Positions 1-6,789 of a DNA stretch of 6,789 nt are shown in pieces (the stretch's first letter is position 1; every line of letters starts with the position of its first letter). The stretch comes from Chryseobacterium gleum (lineage in GTDB: Bacteria > Bacteroidota > Bacteroidia > Flavobacteriales_D > Crocinitomicaceae). Made by a program: the position numbers and the translations under genes. The DNA lies in assembly GCA_943326825.2 (NCBI GenBank), contig CALPUT020000135.1:1-6789 (forward strand), in the 5' to 3' direction. The notes below the pieces were generated by a model. The model was not told the origin of the DNA. It worked only from the letters and a program-made list of their open reading frames with translations, and did no database searches.

Positions 1-1023
1 ACACCGGCAGAAATTGCCTATAGAGATTCAATTGCGAAGTTAAATTCCCAAAATGATGCAATCGCAAAAAGTCAAGAAGCTTATAATAAAGGGATTCAGC
101 TTTTTGGAGAGAAAAATTACAAAGAAGCAATTGAACAATTTTCTACATCTGTAAAATTAGATCCAAAATTTACGGGAGCTTATTACAACAAAGGAGTTGC
201 AGAGAATGAAGCAGAATTGTATTCGGAAGCTTCAAAAACGTTGAATGAGTTAATTAATATTGATCCAAATTATTCAAAAGCTTATTTCCAAAGAGGTAGA
301 GCTTTTCAAGGTCAAAGTGATTATTTAAATGCTGAAAAAGATTACGAAAAGTCAATTCAGATTGATCCAAAGAGCGCAAAAGCACATTACAATTATGGCA
401 CTTTACGTTTTTTACAAGCAGATTATAATGGCGCAATCAAATATTTCACTAAAGCAATCGAATTAGATCCAAATTATGCTTTTGCATACAATGATCGCGG
501 AAGTTGCTTCAGAATGTTGGAGAATTATCCGAAAGCGATTCAAGAATATGAAGAAGCTGTTAAGAAGAATCCAAAATTGGCTTTTGTTTTAAATAACATT
601 GGAACAACTCGTAAGAAAATGAAAGATTATATTGGAGCGTTAGCGGCTTTTAATCGTGCGATTTCTGTAGATGCCAATTTTTATTTAGCTTACAACAATC
701 GTGGTGTAACGTTAATGGAGCAAGGGAAATTGGATGATGCGAAAAAAGATTTTGAAAAAGCATTAGCAATTAATCCTAAATATGCACCAGCAGCTTCAAA
801 TTTAAGTGCTGTATATTTTAAACAAAAAGATTACAAAAAAGCATTAGAATTTGGTGATAAAGCCGTAGATGCTGATCCAAAATATGCAAGTGCTTTTATT
901 AATAGAGGGATGGCTAGAGAGATGAATCGTGACTTGAATGGTGCTTGTGAGGATTGGCATAAAGCGAAAGACTTAGGTGCTGAAGCAGGGAAAACATATT
1001 ATTCAGGAAATTGTAACAATTAA
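1..1023 (+). CDS. Tetratricopeptide-repeat protein, 5' end missing
   Basis: The frame is open from the first base of the window, so the true start lies upstream. The TTG at 217 is an internal leucine codon, not a start, because repeat sequence continues on both sides of it. The visible 340 residues hold nine back-to-back TPR units of exactly 34 residues (about residues 24-57, 58-91, 92-125 and so on to 296-329). Each has the usual small and aromatic positions, and most end in a variant of D-P-x-Y/F. The tail ends in a short Cys-containing segment (YYSGNCNN) after a G-A-C-x-D-W motif, a common ending in Bacteroidota TPR proteins. TPR arrays form superhelical scaffolds that bind partner proteins; no catalytic domain is visible. 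A signal peptide cannot be judged because the N-terminus is missing. The next gene starts 11 bases downstream with no terminator between, so the two are probably co-transcribed and may act together. The specific partner is unknown. Confidence 0.93.
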   Translation, partial: TPAEIAYRDSIAKLNSQNDAIAKSQEAYNKGIQLFGEKNYKEAIEQFSTSVKLDPKFTGAYYNKGVAENEAELYSEASKTLNELINIDPNYSKAYFQRGRAFQGQSDYLNAEKDYEKSIQIDPKSAKAHYNYGTLRFLQADYNGAIKYFTKAIELDPNYAFAYNDRGSCFRMLENYPKAIQEYEEAVKKNPKLAFVLNNIGTTRKKMKDYIGALAAFNRAISVDANFYLAYNNRGVTLMEQGKLDDAKKDFEKALAINPKYAPAASNLSAVYFKQKDYKKALEFGDKAVDADPKYASAFINRGMAREMNRDLNGACEDWHKAKDLGAEAGKTYYSGNCNN

Positions 1024-1034
1024 ATCTAGAAATC

Positions 1035-3107
1035 ATGCTTAAAAAATATATATTATTACTTATCGTATTTGTAGCAACTTCTAGTTTGTTTGCTCAAAAT
1101 GTTGAATTTAAATCTTCTAATTTTAAAGAGAATAAAGACGGATTGAAAAAAGCGCAAGATGCAATTGATGTTGGAGATGTTTTTTACAAATTAGGAAATG
1201 AAGCTTTTTTTAATGTTCAAAATACAGGATTGAATTATCAAAAAGCTTTAAAACAATATGATGTTGCTCAAAAATTCAATCCAAATAATGGAATGTTGAA
1301 TTTTAAAATTGGGGTTTGTTATGCAAATTCTAACGATCCTTTTAAAGGGATTGAATACATCAAAAAGGCTAAAACATTAGATCCAACGTGTGATCCATTT
1401 TTAGATTATTATGTTGCTTTTTCATTGCATTTAGAAAAAAAGTTTGATGAAGCGATTGTTGCTTACCAAGCATTTGAGACGAATTACAAAAAGGCTGATA
1501 ATTTCGCGAAATTTGTGACTCAACGTAAAAATGAATGTAAATTAGGGAAAACATTAGTTACTTCAAGTGTTAGAGCTTGGGTAGATAATGTATCTGAATT
1601 AAATACTGAATTTGACGATTATGCACCATCAATTTCAACGGATGGTTCTGAGTTAGTTTTTACATCTAATCGTCCAAACGCACATACTCCAAATGAAATA
1701 GGAGGATATGATAAAGATATCTATTCAACTTCCTTGATAAATGGAAAATGGTCAACACCAAAAGATTTACCAGGAGCAATTAATACGCCTGTTGATGAAG
1801 TTTCTGACAATATGAACTACAGTGGAACAAGTATGTTGTTGCATAGGGATGTTGCAGGACAAACAGATATTTTTGAATCAAAATTACAAGGTTTAAATTG
1901 GTCTGATCCAGTAGCTTTAAGTTTTTTAATATCTTCACCAAAATCAAATGAGCGTTTTGCTTCTTATAGTAGTGATGGTTGGAGTATTTACTTCGCAAGA
2001 GATAATGATAGCAAAGAAAATGGTTTTGATATTATGAATTCAGCGATGCAAAATAAAATGTTAAAAGATTTTATGACAGCATCTTCTGTAAGTATTGTTA
2101 ATTCAAAATTTGATGATGGACCAATTTACATTCACATTGATGGAGAAACAATGTACATCGCTTCTGAAGGAAATGAATCAATGGGAGGTTTTGATATTTT
2201 TGTTTCAAAAAGAATGCAAGGATCTTGGTCTAAACCAGTAAATATGGGGTATCCAATTAATACACCTTATGATGACTTCTTTTTTGCTTCAACGGCGAAT
2301 GGAAAATTTGCTTACATCGCATCTAATCGTGAAGGAGGAAAAGGTGGTTACGATATTTACAAAGTAACTTTCTGGGGACCTGAGAAAAAACCAATTTTTG
2401 ATGTAGAAGATTATTTATTAGCTTCAGTTGCTATGCCAGTGAAAGATCATCAGATTGAAGCAGCGGTAGATGTAAATAAAAAATCATTTACAGTATTCAA
2501 AGGAACGACTATTGATGCAATGACAAAGAAACCTGTTGAAGCAGAAATTGAAATTACGGACAATGCTACTGGTAAAATTATTGAAACATTCACAACGAAT
2601 AGTGCGACAGGTAAATTCATTATCACATTGATTTCAGGAAAGAATTATGGTATTGCTGTAAAAGCGAAAGGTTATTTGTTTCACTCAGAAAATTTTGACA
2701 TTCCAGCAGGAAGTGGAGATAACTTAGTGAACGCAGTAATCGAGTTGAAAAACATCGCTATTGGAAGTAAAATCGCACTTCGAAATATCTTTTTTGACAT
2801 GGGGAAAGCAGTTTTAAGAGCTGAATCAAATGCAGAATTAGATCGTTTAGTGAAGTTAATGAAAGATGTTCCAACGTTGAAAATTGAAATTTCAGGACAT
2901 ACAGATAACACTGGTTCTGCAACTATTAACGAAACATTATCTCAGCAAAGAGCGGAAGCAGTTGTTGCTTATTTAGTAAGTAAAGGAGTTGTAGCTGCTA
3001 GAATGATGGCAAAAGGTTACGGTTCAAGCAGACCAATTGCCTCAAATTCTTCTGACGAAGGAAAACAACAAAACCGAAGAACAGAATTTGAGATAAAAGG
3101 AAACTAA
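1035..3107 (+). CDS. PorE-like OmpA family protein with TPR, PD40 propeller and carboxypeptidase-regulatory-like domains
   Basis: This is a 690-residue exported protein. Residues 1-20 form a signal peptide (basic MLKK, hydrophobic core, SLFA cleavage site before Q21) with no lipobox cysteine, so signal peptidase I is expected. Residues about 42-170 are TPR-like helices. Residues about 190-445 are PD40/WD40-like propeller blades, seen as repeated S-x-D-G-x-x-x-x-F/Y-x-S-N-R and G-G-Y/F-D-I-Y/F motifs. Residues about 486-572 resemble a carboxypeptidase-regulatory-like beta domain. Residues about 579-690 are an OmpA C-terminal domain with GHTDNTG, and D624 and R639 are spaced like the diaminopimelate-binding Asp/Arg pair of OmpA. 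This order matches PorE of the type IX secretion/gliding machinery, but several Bacteroidota paralogs share it, so the link to secretion is inference. It should bind peptidoglycan from the periplasm or outer membrane. The ATG at 1035 is preferred because it starts the signal peptide. There is no Shine-Dalgarno, only an A-rich leader. It is the last gene of its unit. Confidence 0.92.
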   Translation: MLKKYILLLIVFVATSSLFAQNVEFKSSNFKENKDGLKKAQDAIDVGDVFYKLGNEAFFNVQNTGLNYQKALKQYDVAQKFNPNNGMLNFKIGVCYANSNDPFKGIEYIKKAKTLDPTCDPFLDYYVAFSLHLEKKFDEAIVAYQAFETNYKKADNFAKFVTQRKNECKLGKTLVTSSVRAWVDNVSELNTEFDDYAPSISTDGSELVFTSNRPNAHTPNEIGGYDKDIYSTSLINGKWSTPKDLPGAINTPVDEVSDNMNYSGTSMLLHRDVAGQTDIFESKLQGLNWSDPVALSFLISSPKSNERFASYSSDGWSIYFARDNDSKENGFDIMNSAMQNKMLKDFMTASSVSIVNSKFDDGPIYIHIDGETMYIASEGNESMGGFDIFVSKRMQGSWSKPVNMGYPINTPYDDFFFASTANGKFAYIASNREGGKGGYDIYKVTFWGPEKKPIFDVEDYLLASVAMPVKDHQIEAAVDVNKKSFTVFKGTTIDAMTKKPVEAEIEITDNATGKIIETFTTNSATGKFIITLISGKNYGIAVKAKGYLFHSENFDIPAGSGDNLVNAVIELKNIAIGSKIALRNIFFDMGKAVLRAESNAELDRLVKLMKDVPTLKIEISGHTDNTGSATINETLSQQRAEAVVAYLVSKGVVAARMMAKGYGSSRPIASNSSDEGKQQNRRTEFEIKGN

Positions 3108-3122
3108 AAGGATAATATAAAG

Positions 3123-3159
3123 AGAAGGGATTTTGAATTAGTTCGAAATCCCTTTTTTT
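3123..3159 (+). terminator. Rho-independent terminator after the OmpA family gene
   Basis: The arms AAGGGATTTTGAA (3125-3137) and TTCGAAATCCCTT (3142-3154) pair over 13 positions with one T-G wobble, around a TTAG loop. Seven T residues follow at 3153-3159, and A3123/G3124 can extend the stem by pairing into the T-run. The structure starts 15 bases after the stop codon and ends the TPR-OmpA unit. It has no T-run on the opposite strand, so it should work in one direction only. Confidence 0.92.
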
Positions 3160-3187
3160 GTTGGTTTAATTAGAGAATAAGGTTAAT

Positions 3188-3223
3188 CCAAAATTCAAAA
3201 TCTAAAATCCAAAATTTCAAAAG
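3188..3223. repeat. Tandem heptamer repeat YYAAAAT in the spacer
   Basis: Four adjacent 7-base units, CCAAAAT, TCAAAAT, CTAAAAT and CCAAAAT (3188-3215), fit the pattern YYAAAAT exactly, and a degenerate unit TTCAAAAG follows. It lies between the upstream terminator and the promoter of the hydrolase gene. The 7-base period does not match the helical repeat, so the A-tracts are not phased for simple bending. Function is unknown; it may be a slippage-derived low-complexity spacer. Confidence 0.7.
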
Positions 3224-3293
3224 CGGCTTAATTATTGACAACTCATACTTGATAAACTCTAAGTAATATGAATAAAGTTCGTTTGAAAGCTGT

Positions 3294-3301
3294 TAACTTT
3301 G
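3294..3301 (+). promoter_or_regulatory. Bacteroidota -7 promoter element of the GH3 gene
   Basis: TAACTTTG matches the Bacteroidota housekeeping -7 consensus TAnnTTTG at every fixed base. The same 11-base core TTAACTTTGCA is found before thrS. Transcription would begin about 5-7 bases further on, near 3306-3308, leaving a very short leader before the ATG at 3313. The -33 element is poor: no TTG occurs at the expected 17-23 base spacing, the nearest being ATG at 3268-3270. The site is therefore probable rather than certain. Confidence 0.6.
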
Positions 3302-3312
3302 CAGTTCTTAGT

Positions 3313-4473
3313 ATGAAAAAAATGAAAAAAATTGCAGCAATCGGATCAATAGGTATGTTCTTGTTTTTGGCTTGTTCTCAAGGTCAAAATAAAGAATTAG
3401 CGCCTCAAAAAAAGAAAATTGAAATTCCAAAACATTCAATCGAATTTAAACTTTCAGATTATTTAACTGAAAATAAAGACTTAGATGCAGAAGTTGAAAA
3501 GATTTTTGCTTCTTTAGATGATACAGCAATTGTTGCTCAGTTAATTATGCCAGCTGTTGGACGTTTAGGTCAGACAGAAGCTACAATTAAACAACACATT
3601 AAAGATCGAATTATTGGTGGAGTATTGATGTTAAATGGAACAAAAGATGGTTTCACATCATGGATCAAGAATTTCGAAGCAATGAATGATTCAATTGGAA
3701 ATATTCCATTTTTATATAGCGCTGATGCGGAACCAAGTTTAGTGAATAGAAAAATCGAAGGTTCAGTTAAAGTGAAAAAAGCAAACGAAATGACTTCAAT
3801 CGATGAGGTTACTGCTTGTGCAAAAACAATTTCTTCAGATTTAAATGCAATTGGGATTAATTACAATTTTTCACCAGTTGTAGATATGTCGCCTAATACA
3901 ACGGTTGGATTTAGAAGTTTTGGAAAAGTTCCTGCGAACATTATTCCATGGTCAAATGCATTTATTCAAGAAACACAAGCGCACAACATTTTGGCAACAG
4001 CGAAACATTTTCCTGGTCACGGTTTAGTTTCTGGAGATACACATAAATCGTTACAAATGATTGATGGTGAATTGAAAGAGATTGGAAATTATCCTGAATT
4101 AATCAAAAATGGAGTATTGTCAATCATGGTGGCGCACATTGGTGTAAAAAACAATTCAAAATACGACACTAAAGGAATGCCAGCAACAACTTCAGAGATT
4201 ATTGTAAAAGGATTGTTGAGAGAAGAGTATGGTTTCAAAGGATTGATTGTAACAGATGCAATGAATATGGGAGGTGTAGCTTCTATTCCACAAGCAGAAG
4301 TGAAAGCGGTGAATGCAGGTTGTGACATCGTATTAATGCCTTTGGATGCTAAAAGAGCACATGCAGATTTGATCAAAAAATACAACGAGGACAAAGAATT
4401 TAAATCAAAAGTAGATGCTTCAGCAAAACGTATTATTAGAATGAAAATTTGCGTTGGACTTTTGAAAAAATAA
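3313..4473 (+). CDS. NagZ-like glycoside hydrolase family 3 lipoprotein (probable beta-N-acetylhexosaminidase)
   Basis: Read from the ATG at 3313 this is 386 residues. It begins MKKMKKIAAIGSIGMFLFLAC, a lipoprotein signal peptide with lipobox L-A-C and lipidated Cys21. An in-frame ATG at 3268 would add 15 residues, but a promoter motif lies between the two starts and the added residues bury the signal peptide's basic end, so 3313 is preferred. The rest is one GH3 N-terminal barrel: RSFG at about 201-204, KHFPGHG at 231-237, D242-T-H244 fitting the Asp-His acid/base dyad of NagZ enzymes, and D315 in VTDAMNMGG as the likely nucleophile. NagZ enzymes release N-acetylglucosamine from muropeptides. 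Here the lipid anchor implies action outside the cytoplasm, on the inner or outer membrane. There is no GH3 C-terminal or beta-lactamase-like domain. The usual D-x-E-G-G loop reads DAEPS (138-142), so the substrate may differ. It is flanked by terminators and is probably transcribed alone. Confidence 0.9.
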   Translation: MKKMKKIAAIGSIGMFLFLACSQGQNKELAPQKKKIEIPKHSIEFKLSDYLTENKDLDAEVEKIFASLDDTAIVAQLIMPAVGRLGQTEATIKQHIKDRIIGGVLMLNGTKDGFTSWIKNFEAMNDSIGNIPFLYSADAEPSLVNRKIEGSVKVKKANEMTSIDEVTACAKTISSDLNAIGINYNFSPVVDMSPNTTVGFRSFGKVPANIIPWSNAFIQETQAHNILATAKHFPGHGLVSGDTHKSLQMIDGELKEIGNYPELIKNGVLSIMVAHIGVKNNSKYDTKGMPATTSEIIVKGLLREEYGFKGLIVTDAMNMGGVASIPQAEVKAVNAGCDIVLMPLDAKRAHADLIKKYNEDKEFKSKVDASAKRIIRMKICVGLLKK

Positions 4474-4493
4474 GCTTAGTTAATAAAAATAAG

Positions 4494-4529
4494 AAAGCTT
4501 CAATCTACTTAAGATCGAAGCTTTTTTTT
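4494..4529 (+). terminator. Rho-independent terminator after the GH3 gene
   Basis: AAAGCTTC (4494-4501) pairs with GAAGCTTT (4517-4524). Beyond one A-C mismatch, ATCT (4503-4506) pairs with AGAT (4512-4515) around a five-base loop. Eight T residues run from 4522 to 4529. It begins 20 bases after the hydrolase stop codon and separates that gene from thrS. Confidence 0.9.
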
Positions 4530-4570
4530 GTTTTTCATTATTCTATTGAAAATAAACACCAAACTATCAT

Positions 4571-4598
4571 CTGTATTTAACTAAATCACTTAACTTTG
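4571..4598 (+). promoter_or_regulatory. Predicted thrS-infC promoter (Bacteroidota type)
   Basis: TAACTTTG at 4591-4598 is a full match to the -7 consensus TAnnTTTG. CTG at 4571-4573, 17 bases upstream, is a two-of-three match to the -33 TTG. Transcription should begin near 4603-4605, giving a leader of about 15 bases before the thrS ATG. That leader is too short for a T-box or a folded operator of the kind that controls thrS in some other bacteria, so any such control would need an undetected upstream promoter. Confidence 0.65.
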
Positions 4599-4619
4599 CA
4601 AGCATAATTTTTAAATGTC

Positions 4620-6563
4620 ATGATTAATATTACACTTCCTGACGGAACAGTAAAACAATTTAATGCAGGTGTTACAGCACATGATGTAGCAATGAGCATT
4701 TCAGAAGGATTGGCTAGAAACGTACTAGCAGCAAAAGTAAATGGAGTAGTTGTTGATTCAACGAGAACCATTACTGAAGATTCGACCTTACAATTGTTGA
4801 CCTGGAATGATACGGATGGTAAATCTACGATGTGGCATTCATCAGCGCATTTAATGGCTGAAGCAATTGAATTTTATTATCCAGGAGTTAAATTAGCGAT
4901 CGGACCTCCAGTTGCTAATGGTTTTTACTATGATGTTGATTTTTTAGAAAATACAATTTCTGAAAAAGATTTAGAAAAAATCGAGCAGAAAATGAAAGAA
5001 TTGGCGAAACAAAAAAATAAATTTGTTCGTCAAGAAATTTCTAAAGCGGAAGCGATTGCATATTTCACAGAAAAAGAAGATCCATATAAATTAGAGTTGC
5101 TTGAGAATTTAGAGGATGGAAACATCACATTTTACACACAAGGTGAATTTACTGATTTATGTCGTGGACCACATATTCCTGATACAGGATTTATCAAAGC
5201 AGTAAAATTAACTTCTATTGCTGGTGCATACTGGAGAGGAGACGAAAAAAACAAACAATTAACACGTATTTACGGTATTACATTTCCGAAACAAGCAGAA
5301 TTAACTGAATATTTAGAGAAAGTTGAAGAAGCGAAAAGAAGAGATCACCGTAAATTAGGTAAAGAAATGGATTTATTTGCTTTCTCCCAAAGAGTAGGGC
5401 AAGGGCTTCCATTGTGGTTACCAAAAGGTGCTGCTTTAAGAGAAAGATTAGAAAACTTCTTGAAAAAAGCACAGAAAAAAGCTGGTTACAGTCAAGTAAT
5501 TACTCCTCATATCGGAAGTAAAGAATTGTACGTTTGTTCTGGGCATTACGAAAAATATGGTGCTGATTCATTTCAGCCAATCAATACACCGGATGATAAT
5601 GAAGAGTTCTTGTTAAAACCAATGAACTGTCCTCATCACTGTGAGATTTACAAAACTAGACCTCGTTCTTATAAAGATTTGCCAATTCGTTTTGCTGAAT
5701 TTGGTACAGTTTATAGATATGAGCAAAGTGGTGAGTTACATGGTTTAACACGTGTAAGATGTTTCACGCAAGATGATGCGCATATCTTCTGTAGTCAAGA
5801 TCAAGTAAAAGATGAGTTTAAGAAAGTAATTGATTTAGTGTTGTATATTTTCAAAACATTAAAATTCGATAATTTCAAAGCTCAAATTTCATTAAGAGAT
5901 CCTGAGAATCCATCAAAATATATTGGAACAGATGAAAACTGGACGAAAGCCGAAAATGCAATTATCGAAGCAGCAGCAGAAAAAGGTTTACCAACTGTTG
6001 TTGAATTAGGAGAAGCAGCATTCTACGGACCAAAATTAGATTTCATGGTGCAAGATGCTTTAGGAAGGGAGTGGCAATTAGGAACAATACAAGTTGACTA
6101 CAATTTACCTGAGCGTTTTGAATTAGAATATACAGGAGCTGACAATCAAAAACACAGACCAGTAATGTTGCATAGAGCACCATTCGGTTCTATGGAACGA
6201 TTTGTTGCTGTGTTGTTAGAACATTGTGCTGGTGACTTCCCATTATGGTTGACAACAGAGCAAGTTGCTATTCTTCCGATCAGTGATAAATACAACGAGT
6301 ATGCAGAAAAAGTTTTAGAATTGCTAAATAATTCCGATATTCGCGGTTTCGTTGACGATCGTAGTGAGAAAATAGGTAAAAAAATTCGTGATTCAGAATT
6401 GAAGAAAATACCTTTCATGTTAATTGTTGGAGATAAAGAAGCTGAAAATGAGGAAGTTTCTGTTCGCCAAAGAAGTGAAGGAGATTTAGGATCAATGAAG
6501 ATTGAAGAGTTTGGACAATTAGTTCAAAAAGCGATTGAAATCGAATTATCAATAAACGCATAA
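4620..6563 (+). CDS. thrS: Threonine--tRNA ligase
   Basis: This cytoplasmic class II synthetase charges tRNA-Thr with threonine and edits mischarged serine. The 647 residues are a full-length bacterial enzyme. An N-terminal TGS domain (about 1-61) is followed by the editing domain with HSSAH (H73, H77) and CRGPH (C181, H185), the four residues expected at the editing site. The catalytic core (about 240-540) has the zinc ligands C337 (MNCPHH), H388 (DDAHIF) and H518 (LHRAPFG), the motif 2 arginine R366 in VYRYE and the motif 3 arginine R527 in GSMERF. The C-terminal anticodon-binding domain covers about 545-645. No key residue is missing. The ATG at 4620 gives the standard MINITLPDG start of the TGS domain. 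An ATG at 4615 opens only a two-codon frame, whose stop overlaps this start. The gene has its own predicted promoter, and infC follows 8 bases after its stop, the conserved thrS-infC arrangement. Confidence 0.98.
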   Translation: MINITLPDGTVKQFNAGVTAHDVAMSISEGLARNVLAAKVNGVVVDSTRTITEDSTLQLLTWNDTDGKSTMWHSSAHLMAEAIEFYYPGVKLAIGPPVANGFYYDVDFLENTISEKDLEKIEQKMKELAKQKNKFVRQEISKAEAIAYFTEKEDPYKLELLENLEDGNITFYTQGEFTDLCRGPHIPDTGFIKAVKLTSIAGAYWRGDEKNKQLTRIYGITFPKQAELTEYLEKVEEAKRRDHRKLGKEMDLFAFSQRVGQGLPLWLPKGAALRERLENFLKKAQKKAGYSQVITPHIGSKELYVCSGHYEKYGADSFQPINTPDDNEEFLLKPMNCPHHCEIYKTRPRSYKDLPIRFAEFGTVYRYEQSGELHGLTRVRCFTQDDAHIFCSQDQVKDEFKKVIDLVLYIFKTLKFDNFKAQISLRDPENPSKYIGTDENWTKAENAIIEAAAEKGLPTVVELGEAAFYGPKLDFMVQDALGREWQLGTIQVDYNLPERFELEYTGADNQKHRPVMLHRAPFGSMERFVAVLLEHCAGDFPLWLTTEQVAILPISDKYNEYAEKVLELLNNSDIRGFVDDRSEKIGKKIRDSELKKIPFMLIVGDKEAENEEVSVRQRSEGDLGSMKIEEFGQLVQKAIEIELSINA

Positions 6564-6571
6564 TAAATTGA

Positions 6572-6789
6572 ATGAGAAAAGACTTTAGAAAACCAAATTT
6601 AAAGAGAGAAGATAACGATAAGCACAAGATTAACGAGAAAATTACTGCTCGTGAAGTGAGAATTGTATTTGAAGGACAAGAACCACAAGTAATGAAAACA
6701 TCTGAAGCGATTCAATTAGCTGAAGAACAAGAGTTAGATTTAGTTGAGATTTCTCCAAATGCTGTTCCTCCTGTGTGTAAGATTATGGA
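6572..6789 (+). CDS. infC: Translation initiation factor IF-3, 3' end missing
   Basis: The first 72 codons are present and the frame runs off the right edge. IF-3 binds the 30S subunit, prevents early joining of 50S and checks the start codon and initiator tRNA. The visible part is a short basic leader (about residues 1-18) and then most of the IF-3 N-terminal domain: INEKITAREVRIV, the E-A-I-x-L-A-E-E helix, LDLVEISPNA and PPVCKIM, all highly characteristic. The ATG at 6572 is preceded directly by an in-frame TGA at 6569-6571, so no upstream start is possible. Starting at ATG is notable because infC begins with rare AUU in E. coli, where IF-3 represses its own translation. The gene lies 8 bases after thrS with no terminator or promoter between, so it is probably co-transcribed with it. 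rpmI and rplT would be expected next, outside the window. Confidence 0.97.
   Translation, partial: MRKDFRKPNLKREDNDKHKINEKITAREVRIVFEGQEPQVMKTSEAIQLAEEQELDLVEISPNAVPPVCKIM

Noticed and set aside
217..219. TTG as a start for the TPR protein
   Set aside because: The frame is open back to base 1 and the codon falls in the middle of the second TPR unit, so it is an internal leucine.
3235..3256. TTGACA (3235-3240) with GATAAA (3251-3256) as a sigma-70-like promoter
   Set aside because: The 10-base spacing is too short, and no TAnnTTTG lies at the right distance from the TTG. The TAACTTTG at 3294 is a better candidate.
4089..4394. 101-residue open frame on the minus strand inside the GH3 gene
   Set aside because: It lies wholly within a well-supported gene, has no recognisable domain or promoter, and is best explained as a shadow. 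The other minus-strand frames in the window were dismissed for the same reason.
4530..4619. T-box or folded autoregulatory leader upstream of thrS
   Set aside because: The space between the terminator and the ATG is only about 90 bases, the predicted transcript leader is about 15 bases, and I see no T-box sequence or stable hairpin.
6564..6571. Upstream or AUU-type start for infC
   Set aside because: An in-frame TGA directly precedes the ATG at 6572, and that ATG gives the expected basic leader before INEKITAREV.
1..6789. A previously undescribed system such as defence, retron, CRISPR or mobile element
   Set aside because: All coding sequence belongs to recognised families, the gaps are short and explained by terminators and promoters, and no transposase, recombinase, reverse transcriptase, repeat-spacer array or structured RNA was seen.

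Overview
The window looks like AT-rich chromosomal DNA from a member of the Bacteroidota, most likely the Flavobacteriales. The support is the TPR/PD40/OmpA protein architecture typical of that phylum, two copies of the Bacteroidota-type -7 promoter motif TAnnTTTG, no clear Shine-Dalgarno sequences, and a thrS-infC junction. The exact genus cannot be told from the sequence. All five genes lie on the + strand.

Region 1 (1-3159) is a cell-envelope transcription unit. It holds the 3' part of a gene made of tandem tetratricopeptide repeats (open at the left edge). After an 11-base gap comes a 690-residue secreted protein with TPR, beta-propeller, carboxypeptidase-regulatory-like and peptidoglycan-binding OmpA domains, the layout of the PorE-type proteins. 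A strong hairpin with a T-run closes the unit. Region 2 (about 3160-4529) holds a short A-rich spacer with a heptamer repeat, then a single-gene unit for a NagZ-like family 3 glycoside hydrolase lipoprotein, closed by its own terminator. Its start is better placed at 3313 than at the upstream ATG at 3268, because a promoter motif lies between the two. Region 3 (about 4571 to the right edge) is the start of the conserved translation operon: thrS, then after 8 bases the first part of infC, which runs off the window.

The first two units share an envelope theme: a protein that should grip peptidoglycan from the periplasm or outer membrane, a TPR scaffold beside it, and an enzyme of the family that removes N-acetylglucosamine from peptidoglycan fragments. 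Each unit has its own terminator, so functional coupling is inference. The third unit is ordinary translation housekeeping. I see no mobile element, CRISPR array, tRNA or rRNA, and no convincing new system. The points worth checking are the corrected hydrolase start, the altered substrate-loop motif of that enzyme, the shared promoter core, and a two-codon reading frame that overlaps the thrS start.
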